64,000 nt of DNA from Actinomucor elegans (GCA_026027325.1 JAMSLZ010000008.1:744001-808000); one strand, 5' to 3'; shown: positions 46,622 to 59,420, counted from the stretch's first letter. Program-made: numbers and translations. Notes: generated by a model not told the origin, from the letters alone.

Positions 46622-47213
46622 ATGTCTGACCACGAAGAAGTTATCGATACTCAAGAAGTTGAAGTCGCTGTTGAGACCACCTCCGGACAAATGTCTGTTG
46701 AAGATGCTCTTCAAGAAGTTCTCCGTCGTGCCTTGGTTCACGATGGTCTTGCTCGTGGTTTGAAGGAAGCCGTTAAGGCTTTGGACAGGTAAAGTACTCC
46801 AAATCATCTATCATTGACATTGTTCTTGTGGGGTTTGCTTGCAAGCTGCTATATCCAAATTTACAATGAAAAAAAATGAGAATTTTTTGTTCCATGACAA
46901 AAATATTGATGACGTTTTTTTCTTGTATTTTGCGATTTGCTATTATAGACGTCAAGCTCATTTGGCCGTTCTCTGTGAGTCTTGTACCGAATCTGAATAC
47001 ATCAAGTTGGTTGAAGCTCTCTGTGCTGAACACAACATCAACTTGATCAAGGTTTCTGATGCCAAGAAGCTCGGTGAATGGGCTGGTCTTTGCAAGATCG
47101 ATCGTGAAGGTAACGCCCGTAAGGTCGTTGGTTGTTCTTGTGTCGCTGTCACTGATTTCGGAGAAGAATCCGAGGCTATGAACGTCCTCTTGGATTACTT
47201 CAAGACCCGTTAA
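46622..47213 (+). CDS. RPS12: 40S ribosomal protein eS12
   Basis: Exons 46622-46788 and 46949-47213; 143 residues, the standard length. [60 protein letters not shown] and [20 protein letters not shown] are hallmark eS12 (L7Ae/Gadd45 fold) blocks. Codon use is strongly biased to C/T-ending codons, as in highly expressed fungal genes. The intron (160 nt) is about three times longer than neighbouring introns; I saw no complete snoRNA box set in it. Confidence 0.97.
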
Positions 47214-47422
47214 ATTGTTATTTAATAAATAAATAATAATAAAAGAAACTGTACAAATATATATATACATACATATCCCATATTATCACTGTCGGTCGAT
47301 ATAATTTGTTAAGTTTTGGTTATTGTCACAAAAACGGTTTTAAAATAGGCGCAACATGTACAAGTTTATGCAAAATTTTAGTTGAGGGGTGTACACTTTT
47401 TGAGGAAAGCTCTGTGTTCTAA

Positions 47423-47505
47423 TTAAAAGGGCTGTGGAATACGTTCGGACTTGCCAATTGCAACGTTAAACTTGGATCCATCGAGAGATCTGGGAATGAT
47501 ACGTT
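47423..47505 (-). pseudogene. Orphan terminal exon, parent gene not found
   Basis: A good acceptor (TTAATATATAG) opens 83 nt that read RIIPRSLDGSKFNVAIGK then SERIPQPF and a TAA stop. The stretch looks conserved and protein-like, but no upstream exon on the minus strand is recognisable in the next several hundred bases despite the short introns used elsewhere. It could be the remnant of a truncated or moved gene. The family was not identified. Confidence 0.35.
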
Positions 47506-48262
47506 CTATATATTAAATATAGAGACTTGCTACTAATTGTTACAAGCAAATATAATGTACTCTCGTGTTTCAATTAAATACATGTCTTATAGATTCAGTA
47601 CTTCATTCTGGACTTGTAGCACTGATCAGGCTAGTAATAGACATATCTAATAGGTATATAATATATAAAAAATGTATTTCACAAATCAGAAAACCCTTGT
47701 ATGCAGTATATTGTATAGTAGGAAGTACGATGTTATTACGGATGATAGATATGTTTGTAAATCATTGTCAAAGAAAGAATATTAAACGCTGGACGGGTAA
47801 ATAGTCCTATCTTAAATTTTCATTTTGATCTTATAGATTTGATAACATCTTTACAAAAGCTTACAAGTATTACTATATATATATATGTTCGTTGTCAACT
47901 CGTGGATTTAATCAATTTTTTAGACTTACTAGGTACCAGTAACTATGACAACCTTATTTCAGTTGACAAGTAGCTAAAGTAAAAAAGACATATCATACCG
48001 TTTGATTAATACTGTTCAAATCAATATACATGGTCATGATAATTAAAAGGTGATAATTTTTATTCAATCCTGAAAGAACATGCATATAAAAAGGCCAATC
48101 TAACTTGAAAGAATATTGAACTCATCATAATATAAAACTTCGTCGATATCCATATCGTTTTCTTTTGTAGCTATTTCAAATGAGAATAGGCGCCTTTATA
48201 TCACGTTATTTTGGATATTTACTTATTACTTCAATCCAGACTATGCTCTTATTTTATGAAAC

Positions 48263-49191
48263 AATCTTGATGGGAATGTCAATTTTATCAAGGATATAGT
48301 AGATGTTATTCTTCAACAGAATTGTGCAGTGATAGAGAACGTTTTTAACCAGTTCTGCGAAGCTCTAAATAGTATTGTAAATGATAATCGCTGAAACATC
48401 AACGCTTTAGTAAATGGCAGGCACTAAACTATAAGAACTATGGAAGCCTGTATAAGGGATAATCGCGAAACTATCGTAGCCTTTTTAAACGGCATTCGCC
48501 AAACTGTGGGAGCCATTGAAATGAATACAAAAATCGGTTCCGAAACAGTGAATAAATCTTTGGAGATTATCAACATCAATCAACTAACATACAGAAACCA
48601 ACTAGACAAGAATCTCTGCCAAAAAATCAAAAACGAAACGAAAATAAAGCTGTCGATTTACAGCAAGAAGATGTCTAGCAACAGAGATGAATTCCGTCTG
48701 TAACAAGAAAATGCGTGACATGGAAGATGCTGTTAAAGATACAGTCAATTGTATCAAAAAATTGACCAAACGATATGATCTACTCTGTGAAAAATACACC
48801 AAAAATGCTTGCAATTGTAGCCAAAGCACAAGCAGCAAAGTGTCTACTCAGAACCCCGATCATTGAGGATGTAATCCTGAAATAAAAACTATTATGGATG
48901 AAAAAGGTGCGGATGATAGGTCAACTTTCGAAGAATCAGCCAGAGATCCCTATTTTGGTATAGACGTTGAAAGTAATAAAAGTGAATCCAACAAGAGCGA
49001 CCATATTACTGAATTCGATTTACAGTGGTCAGACAACGATGAAACTGCGCCACTTCGAGAAGAGTAACAAACAAAAAGAAAATGATGGGGGTTCAACCTA
49101 TTCCAAAATGGATATCAACAACTCTCCTATTTACAGTGATAAATCTACTTTTGAGCCTCCAAATACTCCAGAGAGGGTACATTCTTTTTAA
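48263..49191 (+). pseudogene. Decayed coiled-coil protein gene
   Basis: One frame is protein-like from 48263 to 48703 (IKDIVDVILQQNCAVIENVF, then ACIRDNRETIVAFLNGIRQT) but has TGA and TAA stops inside. A shift near 48695 continues as MRDMEDAVKDTVNCIKKLTK, an Asn/Cys/Ser segment, TGA, then FEESARDPYFGIDVESNKSE. Another shift near 49065 gives a final STYSKMDINNSPIYSDK stretch to the stop at 49191. Two halves near 48380 and 48450 look like diverged copies of a DNR-x-x-I-x-A unit. At least three stops and two shifts argue for a dead gene. Family not recognised. Confidence 0.45.
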
Positions 49192-49992
49192 TGGTTTAAA
49201 TAAAGTATATTATATAATAATCGAATGTAAAAACATGCACATGTACTTTAAAATATTTCAACAAAATTGAATAAACTATACCAACAAAAACTGATGTAGA
49301 ATAATCTTTGCAATTTTCATTGGATCATCGATATGTAGCAAGAATGCAGTTTAAAGTAAACCAACGATTAGCATTCAGGAAAAAAAAAAGAATAGATCCG
49401 TATATATTCGTGTATATACAGTATCCACAGATGCAATATAGGAATGTCATAAAGAAAAGAAAATGCTTATGTTTTAGATCATTTTCAATAAACAAAGAAA
49501 CAGCACATAGCAATACATAAACCTATATATAATACTATTGTGAGTTTTAATACTTTGGCAATTCAGCATAGTTTGATCAAAGTTTTTTTATACATGACAA
49601 ATGTTTCAAATTCGGCCATATGGCATTTGAAATGCTGCGTTTATTATACCTTTCTATTTAGCAATTCTAAGTTTGCTATAATCGTTCAAAAAATAATAAC
49701 ACAATTAAATTTAAGAATGTTATGCATTTGTGCAAGCTTCAGTTGAATGGAACTGCTGCAAATGAATATCTGACTGCAGCTGAAGTATAAGGCGGGATGA
49801 GTAGTAAAAGGATCCATTGTATGATTTTTATTTAAACCATTGAGAGTGTCAATAAACCTCCGCCTTTTAGTCTGCATTTAAATAAGTTCTAGTTTCAATT
49901 GGTTGCGGATATCAAACTATTGAATTCTTCTATAAGTTGCTTCGAAGGGCATTCACCGTGTCATTTCTTTACATTACTCATTACACACACAC

Positions 49993-50468
49993 ATGACCGA
50001 GACAATTACTGAACCCAGCTTTCTAATTCATCAAGCAACCCATTTATTCTTGACAGATCCTATTCATTTCCAATTGACGCAAATGAACAAATCTGTTTTC
50101 ATTTGGATAGGTAAAGCAGATGGTAAGCTTGGCGATTTATCAGCTGCTGTACCACCGTTTGGATCTCAGGTATAGACATTTACAAGTGGCCAAGTAAAGA
50201 TCCACCTAACTTTTATTTCAATAGGCTAGCGCTTCTGCAACTACGATTATAGGTAAAAGTGTATCTGAACAGAGCCGAAATTTATCGCGTAGATTAGGTA
50301 AGAATTGTAACTATCTTTAAAGCATCAATGCACTGATTTTTTTTTGATGTAGCTTCAAAATATAAGCAACACTTTTACGTCAGTTTAGATTTAAGTAGCC
50401 CGGACGATATGCTCTTTGTATTTGTAGAAAAGAAGTTGACAGAAATGTTGAAAACTATTCTTGCCTAG
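49993..50468 (+). CDS. Proteasome assembly chaperone 4 (PAC4/PSMG4-like)
   Basis: Exons 49993-50169, 50225-50297 and 50353-50468; 121 residues, in phase. PSMG4-like blocks: HFQLTQMNKSVFIWIGKADG, GDLSAAVPPFGS, SATTIIGKSVSEQSRNLSRR and FYVSLDLSSPDDMLFVFVEK. PAC3-PAC4 dimers (Dmp1-Dmp2 in yeast) template the alpha ring of the 20S core, including alpha-2 encoded at 19.7 kb. Weak primary conservation is normal for this family, so the call rests on length and pattern. Confidence 0.78.
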
Positions 50469-51467
50469 ACGCGCTTATTTTTTTTTCAACGCAGGATGAT
50501 GTATCATATAGTAACAGAAAATGAAAAATGAGTTTCCAATATAAATAATTAAACATCTACTTCAGTACATTATAAGATGGTTTTATTTACCTCCTCTCTG
50601 ATTGTTTTATCCATTTTGTCTGTTTATTTCAGTTTTGGTCCCTGGATACGAACGTGCCAAAGCAAATGATTGGGCAGGGACTAGTTTGCTAGCCAAACCT
50701 GTTGCTTTTTATTCCCTTTTCACATTAAATCCTTTTTTTTTACTACAATAAGCCTGAAAGCCTTGTATTAAAAATCTTTTGTTAAGTGACAGTATATACC
50801 TAAATTACAAGTTCAAGAGGCAATTACATCCTGCATAGTCACTATTACATTCCCCTTGTGCGTTCAAGAATAGTTACATTAGCTTTTTCAGCTACATACA
50901 TTATACTCATATAAAAATCAACATTACACTATACGAATATCTTGGCTCTTAAATATAAAAAAAATATACTTATGATAAACGAATAAATTGAGAAAATGCC
51001 ACATGAATGATACAATAAAAAATAAATAAAAAAAAAGTCTGTTCCGGAAAAGAGATAGAAGAGGTGCTATGACACTTGATCATGATGGGCCTCAGTCTCT
51101 ATGTATTTTATATGTCAAAACTGTCAACTTATTACTTTTCTTTATTAAGAGTTTCATAGTAGATACTGATTTGGTTAACTGTCAAATTTTACTACGCATA
51201 TTACTCAGTCTTTTCATGGTGCTTAAACTCCATTTGGGTACCCCTTATTATTATTTTCGGTATAAAGCTATAACAATGCATTATTTTATCTATTTTTCCT
51301 TTCTCTGTTCTATAGTATGCTTTATTACTTTAACTATTTAGCCGACAATATATATCTTGGTTAGTTTAAAGATTTATTAATATTTGCAATGTCCCCCCTT
51401 CGAATGGACGTCATTCAATATAACAATAACAGGTTTTTTTTTAATAAAATAAGTCTAGATCAATAAT
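50469..51467. other. Intergenic between convergent genes
   Basis: AT-rich 3' flanks of PAC4 and of the minus-strand membrane protein. The ORF at 51069-51341 is hydrophobic and low in complexity, with no feature to support it. Confidence 0.55.
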
Positions 51468-52906
51468 TTATTGCTGTTCAAGCACTTTTTCAAGAAGATA
51501 TATAGTAGTTTGTTGAATAAATTCTTTCAACTCGTAGATAAGTTCAGTTTGTTCTTTTGTAGCAGCTAAGATATCCTGTAGAGTGCCATCGATATCAGCC
51601 GATCTTGAACCACTGATTGATTCTGAACAAAAAAATAGTTTAAGGATTCGCTTCATAATGTCTTGATACAAGGACATTGTTTGATCCCTCAAAACTGGAA
51701 TATATATAGAAAATTCATCTTTCATAATGATTGCTTGACGATATGTTGCGTTTTTTATAGCTGTAATGTATTCGTAGGAATCGGAGATACTTGACATGTG
51801 TTGGTAAATCCAATTTATAGAGATTGCAGCAAGTTTGTAAAGCAAATTTGAGGAAGTTTTAACAAATTCGTATAGTCTATTTATCGAAGTTGCAGTGATC
51901 TGATAAATAGTAGTGTCGGTGATCCATGTAAGGAATGTATCAGTTTCATCTGTACGGTTTTTTACCGTGATAATAAATTGAATAATATTTGACACACCAT
52001 AATAATAGATTATAGCATAAAGCACCAAACAATTAGTCAACCAAGTGCAGCAGTAATTCATTTGATTTCTAATTCTACGCATAGGCCTCCAAACAGTGAA
52101 GGGAACACGTTCAATCCAGAGTCCAAATTCATTTTGTAAGATACAATGCCAAACGTAGAAAATTGGATACACTACGCCATTGAATAAGATACTATATAAA
52201 GGCTTTGTGCAAACCAAGAAAAAGGCGTAAAAAAAAGTAAAAATCAATAGTATAGCTTTGTGAATAATTCGCGGTCGTTGATTAGCGCAATATTGCGCAT
52301 AGGCGTCACCTTCTGGTGAAATAGATGAAGGCGGGTAAACAGTCTCAGAAGATTCAGATAAAGGTGTGGAACCAGTGTTTGGTGTTGGCACTGGCGAGGC
52401 CACTGGAGAAGGGGACCTAGATATAGCTGCAATCCGTATAGGGGATGGCGACCTATTTACAAAGAAATCTGCCATAGCTTGAACAGGAGAGGGTAGCCTA
52501 AACGCTTCGGGAGATGGGCGACGAGGACTGGCATTATCTTCCAAGCGATCATTATATTCAAGTTGATCTGTTATGTTTTTTTATCAGTACCTACTCATAT
52601 TTTACTTTACAAATCTGAAATGAACTTACTATCGAATTGATAATGTTCTTGAACTAGTTCTTCTTGAGCTAACGCTTCTTGTACTGACTCTTCTTGGCCT
52701 TGGCCTTGCTTTTCTTGTTCTAGTTTAAGTATTTATATTGTTTAGTAGTAATCTTTTTATGTATATAATCACGTAATACTTCGTTTGATTTCTGGAACAT
52801 GTCGTTGACGAACAGGAACAGTATTTTTCACCCAGTTTCCGTATCTTATTGGTCTAGTTGGAGTACGTCTAAGACGAGGATGTCTTTCTCTAGGTTGATC
52901 TGCCAT
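51468..52906 (-). CDS. Unrecognised membrane protein with SPSP-rich N terminus
   Basis: Exons 52906-52780, 52719-52630 and 52567-51468; about 438 residues. The start MADQPRERHPRLRRTPTRPI is very basic; a Gln/Glu-rich exon follows (QEKQGQGQEESVQEALAQEE). Then come SP repeats (RRPSPEAFRLPSPVQ, NRSPSPIRIAAISRSPSPV) that look like kinase targets. Two hydrophobic regions (IHKAILLIFTFFYAFFLVCT with LYSILFNGVVYPIFYVWH; LTNCLVLYAIIYYYGVSNII) give two or three membrane spans. The C-terminal half is amphipathic helix with an Ile/Tyr-rich repeat flavour (ATSINRLYEFVKTSSNLLYK, AAISINWIYQHMSSISDS). No family was recognised; may be lineage-specific. Confidence 0.7.
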
Positions 52907-55168
52907 TTTTGATAAGGAATAAATAAACAAAAAAGTAATACTATTCTCTTTTATACATTATCCTAAAAATAAATGAAAGAACAAGTTGGTTCCTCTCACA
53001 AAGAGCGCTTTATACTTTGTTCTCTCCATGAACGCATGCTATCAATTCTTTGTTTGCTGAAAAGGGTCAATGTTTTGACAAATTTATTGTAGGCTCTTTT
53101 AACCTTCTAATTCAGATTGATGTAGTTTTATTATTCTTTTAATGGAGCGTTTTACAGTAGATAGATACTTGATTGTTTAGAATCAGACTGAGTTTCTTCA
53201 CCTCTCTCTCTTTACTAGTGTTTTCCTCTTGTGTGCTTTTCTTCATATCATTTGGAAGTTTTTATCCTGTTTTACACCAATATGGAATGGTCTACAGTGA
53301 CTTCTATGTTATTTAATTATGTTAAACTGTTGTTTCTGGGAGGTACATACTGTGTATGCCCCACCATTTTCACTATAATTAATACGTCAGCTTCTTCTTT
53401 GTTCTCAAATATTCTACATTAATACTATAATATATTAATCGACGATACCCTATTCGGTTCATAGTGATTATCTATATATTAATACAGTACTCTTTTACGA
53501 AATATATTTAGTATAATGATAATATGTTTGAGAGCTTACTAAAACCCATTTCGGATTAAGCAGATAATGCTTTTTTTTTAAAAAATTGCGGGACGGTTTT
53601 GACATCTAGAGATACTGTAAAAAAAAAGAAGATTAATTGCAAGAACTATTTTATTTTCTCTACTTGACGGATTTCATCAATAAGTCATAATTGAATTACC
53701 AATTGATATACTGAACTGAACGTTCAAAACCCACAGATTTTCAGTTACGGATTGCTCTCTATTTCGGATCCATACTATTATTATTTCCAAAGTTTACCTT
53801 TTACTCATACTATCTGTTATGTTAATATTGACTTTGTTGATGATACGTTGATATTTTCCCAGATGAGAGATTTTAAGCTTTTCGAGTTCTTGAATTTCGC
53901 AATTATTATATTCTTCGGACATTGTTAAAATCAAGATATTTTTTCGAAAAATGTCAAAGGATAAAAAAGACTTATTAATAATTCACGTAAAATCTTTTGT
54001 ACATTTGTATTTTATTGTTTACTGTCATGAAAAGCTAATTCGCATAACGTTGTATGAAACCAAACAGCTATACGGCCCAGTCTGATCTACGTATTATTCC
54101 AAAAATAATTCAGTATAATACGAGTTGTACTCCTCCCCCTTAACGATAAATATCTTCTGACCTCTGCCTCGCTCAGGTAAAAACACTAGATTTCTGTTTT
54201 CTTCAAGAGGTATGCGGCGGACTGCCAATTGGCCGTTTGCCTTTCAATTCTATCATTTTTCATCCAATACCTTTCAAGTTCTTTACTCTATTATGTTGAA
54301 TTAATACATATACACTCGGGGATGAACTACGATAATGCATTTCTAGACGATTTTATCTAACCTGTATGTCATTTATAGCTAATTATTGGTGACTGTAGTT
54401 TATTAGTTGTACTAAAGTGATCATTGCGATGGATTGTGGCTTATTTTGAACATCAAATCATTTTATAGTAAGAGAAAAAAGTGATTAGTATTTTGAGCTG
54501 ATGGGTTATTGATTAGATAAGTAGTTTATTCAGAGTTTTGGCTAAATGGAAGCTTAGAACTAAGTTTGGGTACTGAAATCAAAAAAAAAAAAAAAGAAAC
54601 CAGAATATTCTTTACTAAAGATTCTAATAGATGAAGTAGCTTATTTTGCCATTGGGTGAGGATTGTTAGAAAAATCTATAAATCATTAAAATTAGTTGAT
54701 ATAATTGCATTCCCTTCATAACCAATGGTTATAATGCGATACTTATTGAACTTTAGTTAAATAATGATCCTAAGAAATGAATTAATATTTCAATAGGTCT
54801 CGTATTCTAGTCATTGATTGTAACTGTAACTGATTAATAGATCTATAGGTCTCCATCCAATATCACAACTAATGAATAGCTCATGCGCATAATAAGCTAC
54901 TGTATCTATTAAAATCTTAAAAAAAAGCTAAAAGCAAACTTTTTTTGTTTTCATTTTTGTATGCTATTGTTTAATGGCTCTAAAAAGGATTTATATATAC
55001 ATAAGATATATAAATGATTATATGTACGGGTGTTATGCTGGTGTGTTTTGACTGTATATGATGGAGTGAGAGTATACTTACATTATACTATATATAAAGA
55101 AGAAAAAGGAAACAAAAAAGTGCATAATATATCTAAACTTGCTGTTCTTGCCAAAAGAAAGGGTAAAT
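52907..55168. other. Gene-poor region with partial repeat copies
   Basis: No intact gene recognised besides a doubtful 42-residue ORF at 53794-53922. Partial copies of the dispersed repeat occur near 54430-54465 and 54620-54650. The right end is the 3' flank of the Pumilio gene. Confidence 0.5.
53794..53922 (-). CDS. Short ORF or first exon, 42 residues, doubtful
   Basis: ATG at 53922 in good context (AACAATGTCC) opens a charged, helical peptide starting SEEYNNCEIQELEKLKISHL. It ends at TAA 53794 or could splice at a GTAAAA donor near 53804. Composition resembles a small coiled-coil subunit, but no second exon could be assigned. Confidence 0.25.
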   Translation of the reverse strand: MSEEYNNCEIQELEKLKISHLGKYQRIINKVNINITDSMSKR

Positions 55169-57905
55169 CTAATTAGGATTACATAAGGCACGGAAATGGC
55201 CAAGTAAACCAGAGGTATCAAGTAACCAATTTAACAAGATTGAGCCATTGGCATTCGTTGTCAACAATAACGCGTTTTGCATAATGGCAGCTGCAACGTA
55301 AATCTATCGAAATAAGTTAGCAAAGAAGTAGAGCATTGTTGTCAATAGCTTACCTGTTGATCTTTGGTAACGATTGGATTTTCGAGTATAGCACGTACGG
55401 CACGCGCACCAAATCGGCCTTGGCCAATGTCCCAGCATTTATCCACAATAGCATCAAAAATATATTGGTTGTATTCTGAGCCCATCTTGAGACAACATTG
55501 AACTACATAGTTGCCAAACTGATCCAACAGCAGCAATGGAACATAGGGTGCAATGTTTAAACAAATCAATTGAATCTATTCGAAAAATTTGAGTCAATAT
55601 GGGCACGCTGCAATAATATTTTGTAGTACGTGTATACCTGTGCGTCTGTATGAGCGGTGTCAATGATTTTTTGTGCTGCCCAGGTACCATTCTTGTGTAC
55701 ACCAATAGAGGCCAAGTGAGGTGCAATTCTTTCAATCATACCAAGTTTTGTTTCTTCAGTACAGTGTTCAAACAGTTTCTGGACGACTGTATTTCCAATG
55801 TAATCTATTCAAAAAAAGGATGGTTAGTTTTTAGTAAATCAATAAACTTTATAATCCTACCACTGCAAAGTTCTACAATTTCTTCCATGCACTCTTGTGC
55901 AATTGATTCGATGTTTGGTATAGCATGTCCGTTATCCAAAGCTTTTCTTATTTCGCGTAATCTTGAAGGGCCAAGTACACGATCTGAAGTAAACTCAGGG
56001 ACTGCGGGAATGCTTGAAAAGTAATTAATTGGTGTTCGCTCAACTAAGACAAATGAATAAGTATATAGTCCATGTATTTATTAGGCTTATTACCTTCGTC
56101 TGATTTGACTTCGTAACCTAATTGCTGCATGATCATCATACGCTCTGAAGCCAAACGTGCATAGTTATTAGCCACCAAGTTTGCGGAGGATGAAGAAGAC
56201 GATGTGGTGTTGGACAAGCCTGGTGTTGTAGCTCCATTTGATTGTTGCTGTTGCTTTTGAGCGTTCATCATCATACTTGCCATTAGAATAACAGTGGCCC
56301 ATTGAGTTGTATCATTGGATGTTGTTTGTTCATTGATAGAAGCTGAAGATGAAGAAGGTGAAGGATTGATGGAAGTGGAGGCGGTTTTATTGGCAGCGGC
56401 TTTGGCAGCAGCGGCTTTGGCGGCAGCAGCAGCAGTAGTGGCAGGTGTGGCATAAGAAGTCACCGTATTACCAGAGATTACCACATCTTCAATCACCTCA
56501 CCAGGATTATTGGTAGGCGCTTTTGCAAATCCAACTCGTACTGTGCCAGTACCAGGGCCCAAGATTTCTTTATTTTGCATTTGTTTACGTGCTCTTACAG
56601 CATCTTCTTGTCTTTCAAAGTTGACAAACCCACAGTTTTTATGAGACAGGATTCGAATGGATTCAATTGAGCCAAATGATTGAAAAATAGATCTCAATAC
56701 AGCTGGATTCATGTTGGCTGGAATGTTACCGACCCCTATCAAAACAGGTTAATATCTCCAACAAATAATTAGAAAACAAACTTACATAGGGCCCGAGTAG
56801 GGCCTTGTGCATTGGGTCCAGCTTCATTTGTCAATGCCATAGCAATATTGACATCAGCTTTGCCAAATCCTACTTTAACAACGGACCCACCTACTTTACT
56901 GCCTAAACGGTTGACCAAATCTTCCTTGGCAGCCAAAGCAGATTCAGCATTTTCAAAATTAACAAAGGCGCATTCTTTATCAGACAATATGCGAGCACTT
57001 TCGACGTGACCATAGATAGCAAACATCTTGTGCAAATCAGGCACACTCAAAGAAGGGTTGATATTACCGAGCCATAAAGCTCTTGAAGACGTTTGCGCTG
57101 GGGATTCCATATTTTCATCATGTGTGTACATAGAGTACATAGGCAGTGTGCTACCTTGATCGTCTGTCAAACTCGATTTGGTAGTGGCACCAACTAGATT
57201 TTGATAATCCGAAGACGCATGGCCATAAGACATTGTGTCAAAAGGTAAAAAACCTGGTTCTTGCTGCTGTTGAGGTGGCGCTGAAGGTACTAAAAGGGAG
57301 TCCATCATACCTAAACTAATGGCCCGAGGACGTTGGGCTGGCTTTTCTTTGGGTTGAAGAAACGGACTAAAAGACATGATGTCTGAGGGCCTTTTCTGGT
57401 CGGCCATTGTTCTCGAAGAAATAGTAAATGCTCGATGACGCGTCATAGTAGGTTGAAAATAACTTTGTTCATGGGCATCTTCGTTCAAGCCCAAGGAAGC
57501 CAAAGTGCTTGCAATAGAATGGGTGGCGTTTTCGTCTAGAGGACTTGACATACCTGAATGCATGTACAGATCGTCTTGCTCATTGCTGTTTGTTACCAAG
57601 GGATCTGCGCGATTAGTGAGGTTGGGTCTTTGTTGCGCCAGATACAGACTAGGAGAACCCAAAAACGGGGGTAGAGTTGACGATGGCATCGTACCAGCAC
57701 GCGTACGACCTACTGGTACTGTTTCATTAGATAAACGCGTTCCTCTTGATGGTTTCTCACTATGAAAAAATACATTAGCTTTTTTGATAACCCTTGTCAA
57801 TTCATGGAAGTCAAACCTTTGGTCCATATCCATCCTATTTGCCGTGGCGGCATTACAAGTTTGCTTGCGGGTATTATGGATATCAGATACCCACATAAAG
57901 TCCAT
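55169..57905 (-). CDS. RRM and Pumilio-repeat RNA-binding protein, Jsn1/Puf1-like
   Basis: Exons 57905-56786, 56735-56094, 56043-55861, 55804-55638, 55575-55354 and 55303-55169; about 822 residues. A disordered N terminus contains the RTRAGTMPSS motif. Two RRMs follow: SRALWLGNINPSLSVPDLHK with CAFVNFENAESALAA, and VGNIPANMNPAVLRSIFQSF with CGFVNFERQEDAVRA. An Ala-rich/Ser-rich linker leads to PUF repeats (IGNTVVQKLFEHC, HKNGTWAAQKIID, DQFGNYVVQCCLKMG, GRFGARAVRAILE). RRM plus PUF is the Jsn1/Puf2 plan of mRNA regulators. The N terminus is uncertain: a strong acceptor at about 57763 may join an exon upstream of 58006 ending in MPFI instead of the ATG used here. Confidence 0.85.
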
Positions 57906-58730
57906 GTTTTTTTTACAAGTAAAAAAGAAAAAAGTGAAAGAAAAGGGAAAAAGACGGTGCCGAAACCATGTTATTTTTTGGTTCTCCACTTTACCTGATG
58001 AACGGCATTGATTGCAATACGCTTATTGTAAAGGACGTTTCAGACACCGATTGCAGTAGAGATGCCTTCTCGGCCAATGTAAATGCTACTTGTTAATAGA
58101 AAATTACTTGTTTCGGTAAATGAGATCTTTATTTACGGAACCTCTTCCATCCATATCACTTACTGAAGAGTTTGTATCAATTGTATTTGCATCATAGTCC
58201 TCGAAAAGCTAATTGAAAGTTAGTTTTCAAGAAGGAGTCATGGTAATAATTAGTGTGCATCATTGTATATCTGGTGGCGTACATAATAGGAATCTTTTTC
58301 TAATAATACACTTTCATTTAATTCGAAGTATCAAAGCTTTTAAACGTCTGTTCAATTGTATAACGGTAACATTGATTTATGTATACAGCAGGAATATATT
58401 TCTTAAGACCTGTTTGGCATCGATGGGCTCAATTACGATAATGTCAGAAGATGAGGGTGATGTACATAATATGCATGTACCCAGCTTATAATCAGGGTCA
58501 AATACAATCGGCTCTTGATGTAATTGGTGAGATATATAGGGTTAATTAGACTTTAACTCATGAGTATTGCTTTAGCAGTTAAATATTTTTATGTATTGGA
58601 TCAAGAAAGCTCAACATTTTCTAGATAGATGATAAAAGTACAAACTATTTGTTAAAGATTTTTGATTAAAAAAACCCATACAACGCATTTAATGTAGCAA
58701 AAATATCATGGCTTAAGAAAGAATTTATTA

Positions 58731-58800
58731 GATGCAGTAGTTCATTTTAAGAATGGAATACTAATCTGATGCGACATTTAACTAAATTCAACCAAGATCT
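58731..58800 (+). repeat. Dispersed ~75 bp repeat, copy 5
   Basis: Reads GATGCAGTAGTTCATTTTAA, GAATGGAATACTAATCTGAT, GCGACATTTAACTAAATTC and AACCAAGATCT. Used as the reference copy. Confidence 0.7.
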
Positions 58801-59350
58801 CTCTTCTAGTTGAATCGTAACTTTCTAAGCTGCGATTCCAAGGACCCAATAATCAATACCTACTACCAATGAAATTAATCCACAAATCAAAATTCAATAC
58901 TGAAAACCTCAAATCATTGGCTTTCGGAGATTGAACATTAGTGTCCGGATCCTTCCTTCACCATGGCTTCCTCAACAGAAATCTTAAAAAAAAAAAAATA
59001 TGCAGATTTACAATAAGCGCATATAAAATTTCGCATACCAAAAAAATAGAAATAAAAATGATTGTCTTTGCAGTGATACAGCTTTTATAATGATGTGATG
59101 ATTTAAGTGTATCATTTAACTCCGACAAAACATCATTCACGTTCCTAACAGCAGATTTTACCCTCTATATTCTTAATCAATACCATAAAAAAAATGAGGT
59201 ATCAGTGCTCTACCATTCATATCAAGAAATCGAGTTTGTAGTGCATACATACTGCTTTTTATGTTATAATTTCTATTTTTAATGGGAATACAGTTTCTGG
59301 GTCTGAATTCTCCCAGCTTAGAGATTAACATGTATTATTGACATAAGAAC

Positions 59351-59420
59351 TCGATCGATCTCGGCCAAATGTCACATCTGATTTGTATATTATGCTCAAA
59401 ATGAGTTATTGCATCATTCG
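59351..59420 (-). repeat. Dispersed ~75 bp repeat, copy 6
   Basis: Reverse complement shares ATGCAATAACTCATTTTGAG, CAAATCAGATGTGACATTTG and CCGAGATCGATCG with the reference copy. Confidence 0.65.

Larger units (their letters stand above)
47214..49992. other. Gene-poor region holding two relics
   Basis: Apart from the orphan exon and decayed coiled-coil gene, the DNA is AT-rich. A TA repeat lies at 47876-47887. A CA run (49986-49992) abuts the PAC4 start. No intact gene was seen. Confidence 0.5.

Noticed and set aside
46789..46948. Possible C/D-box snoRNA in the long RPS12 intron
   Set aside because: A TTGATGA word resembles a C box, but no CTGA D box or terminal stem follows at the right distance.
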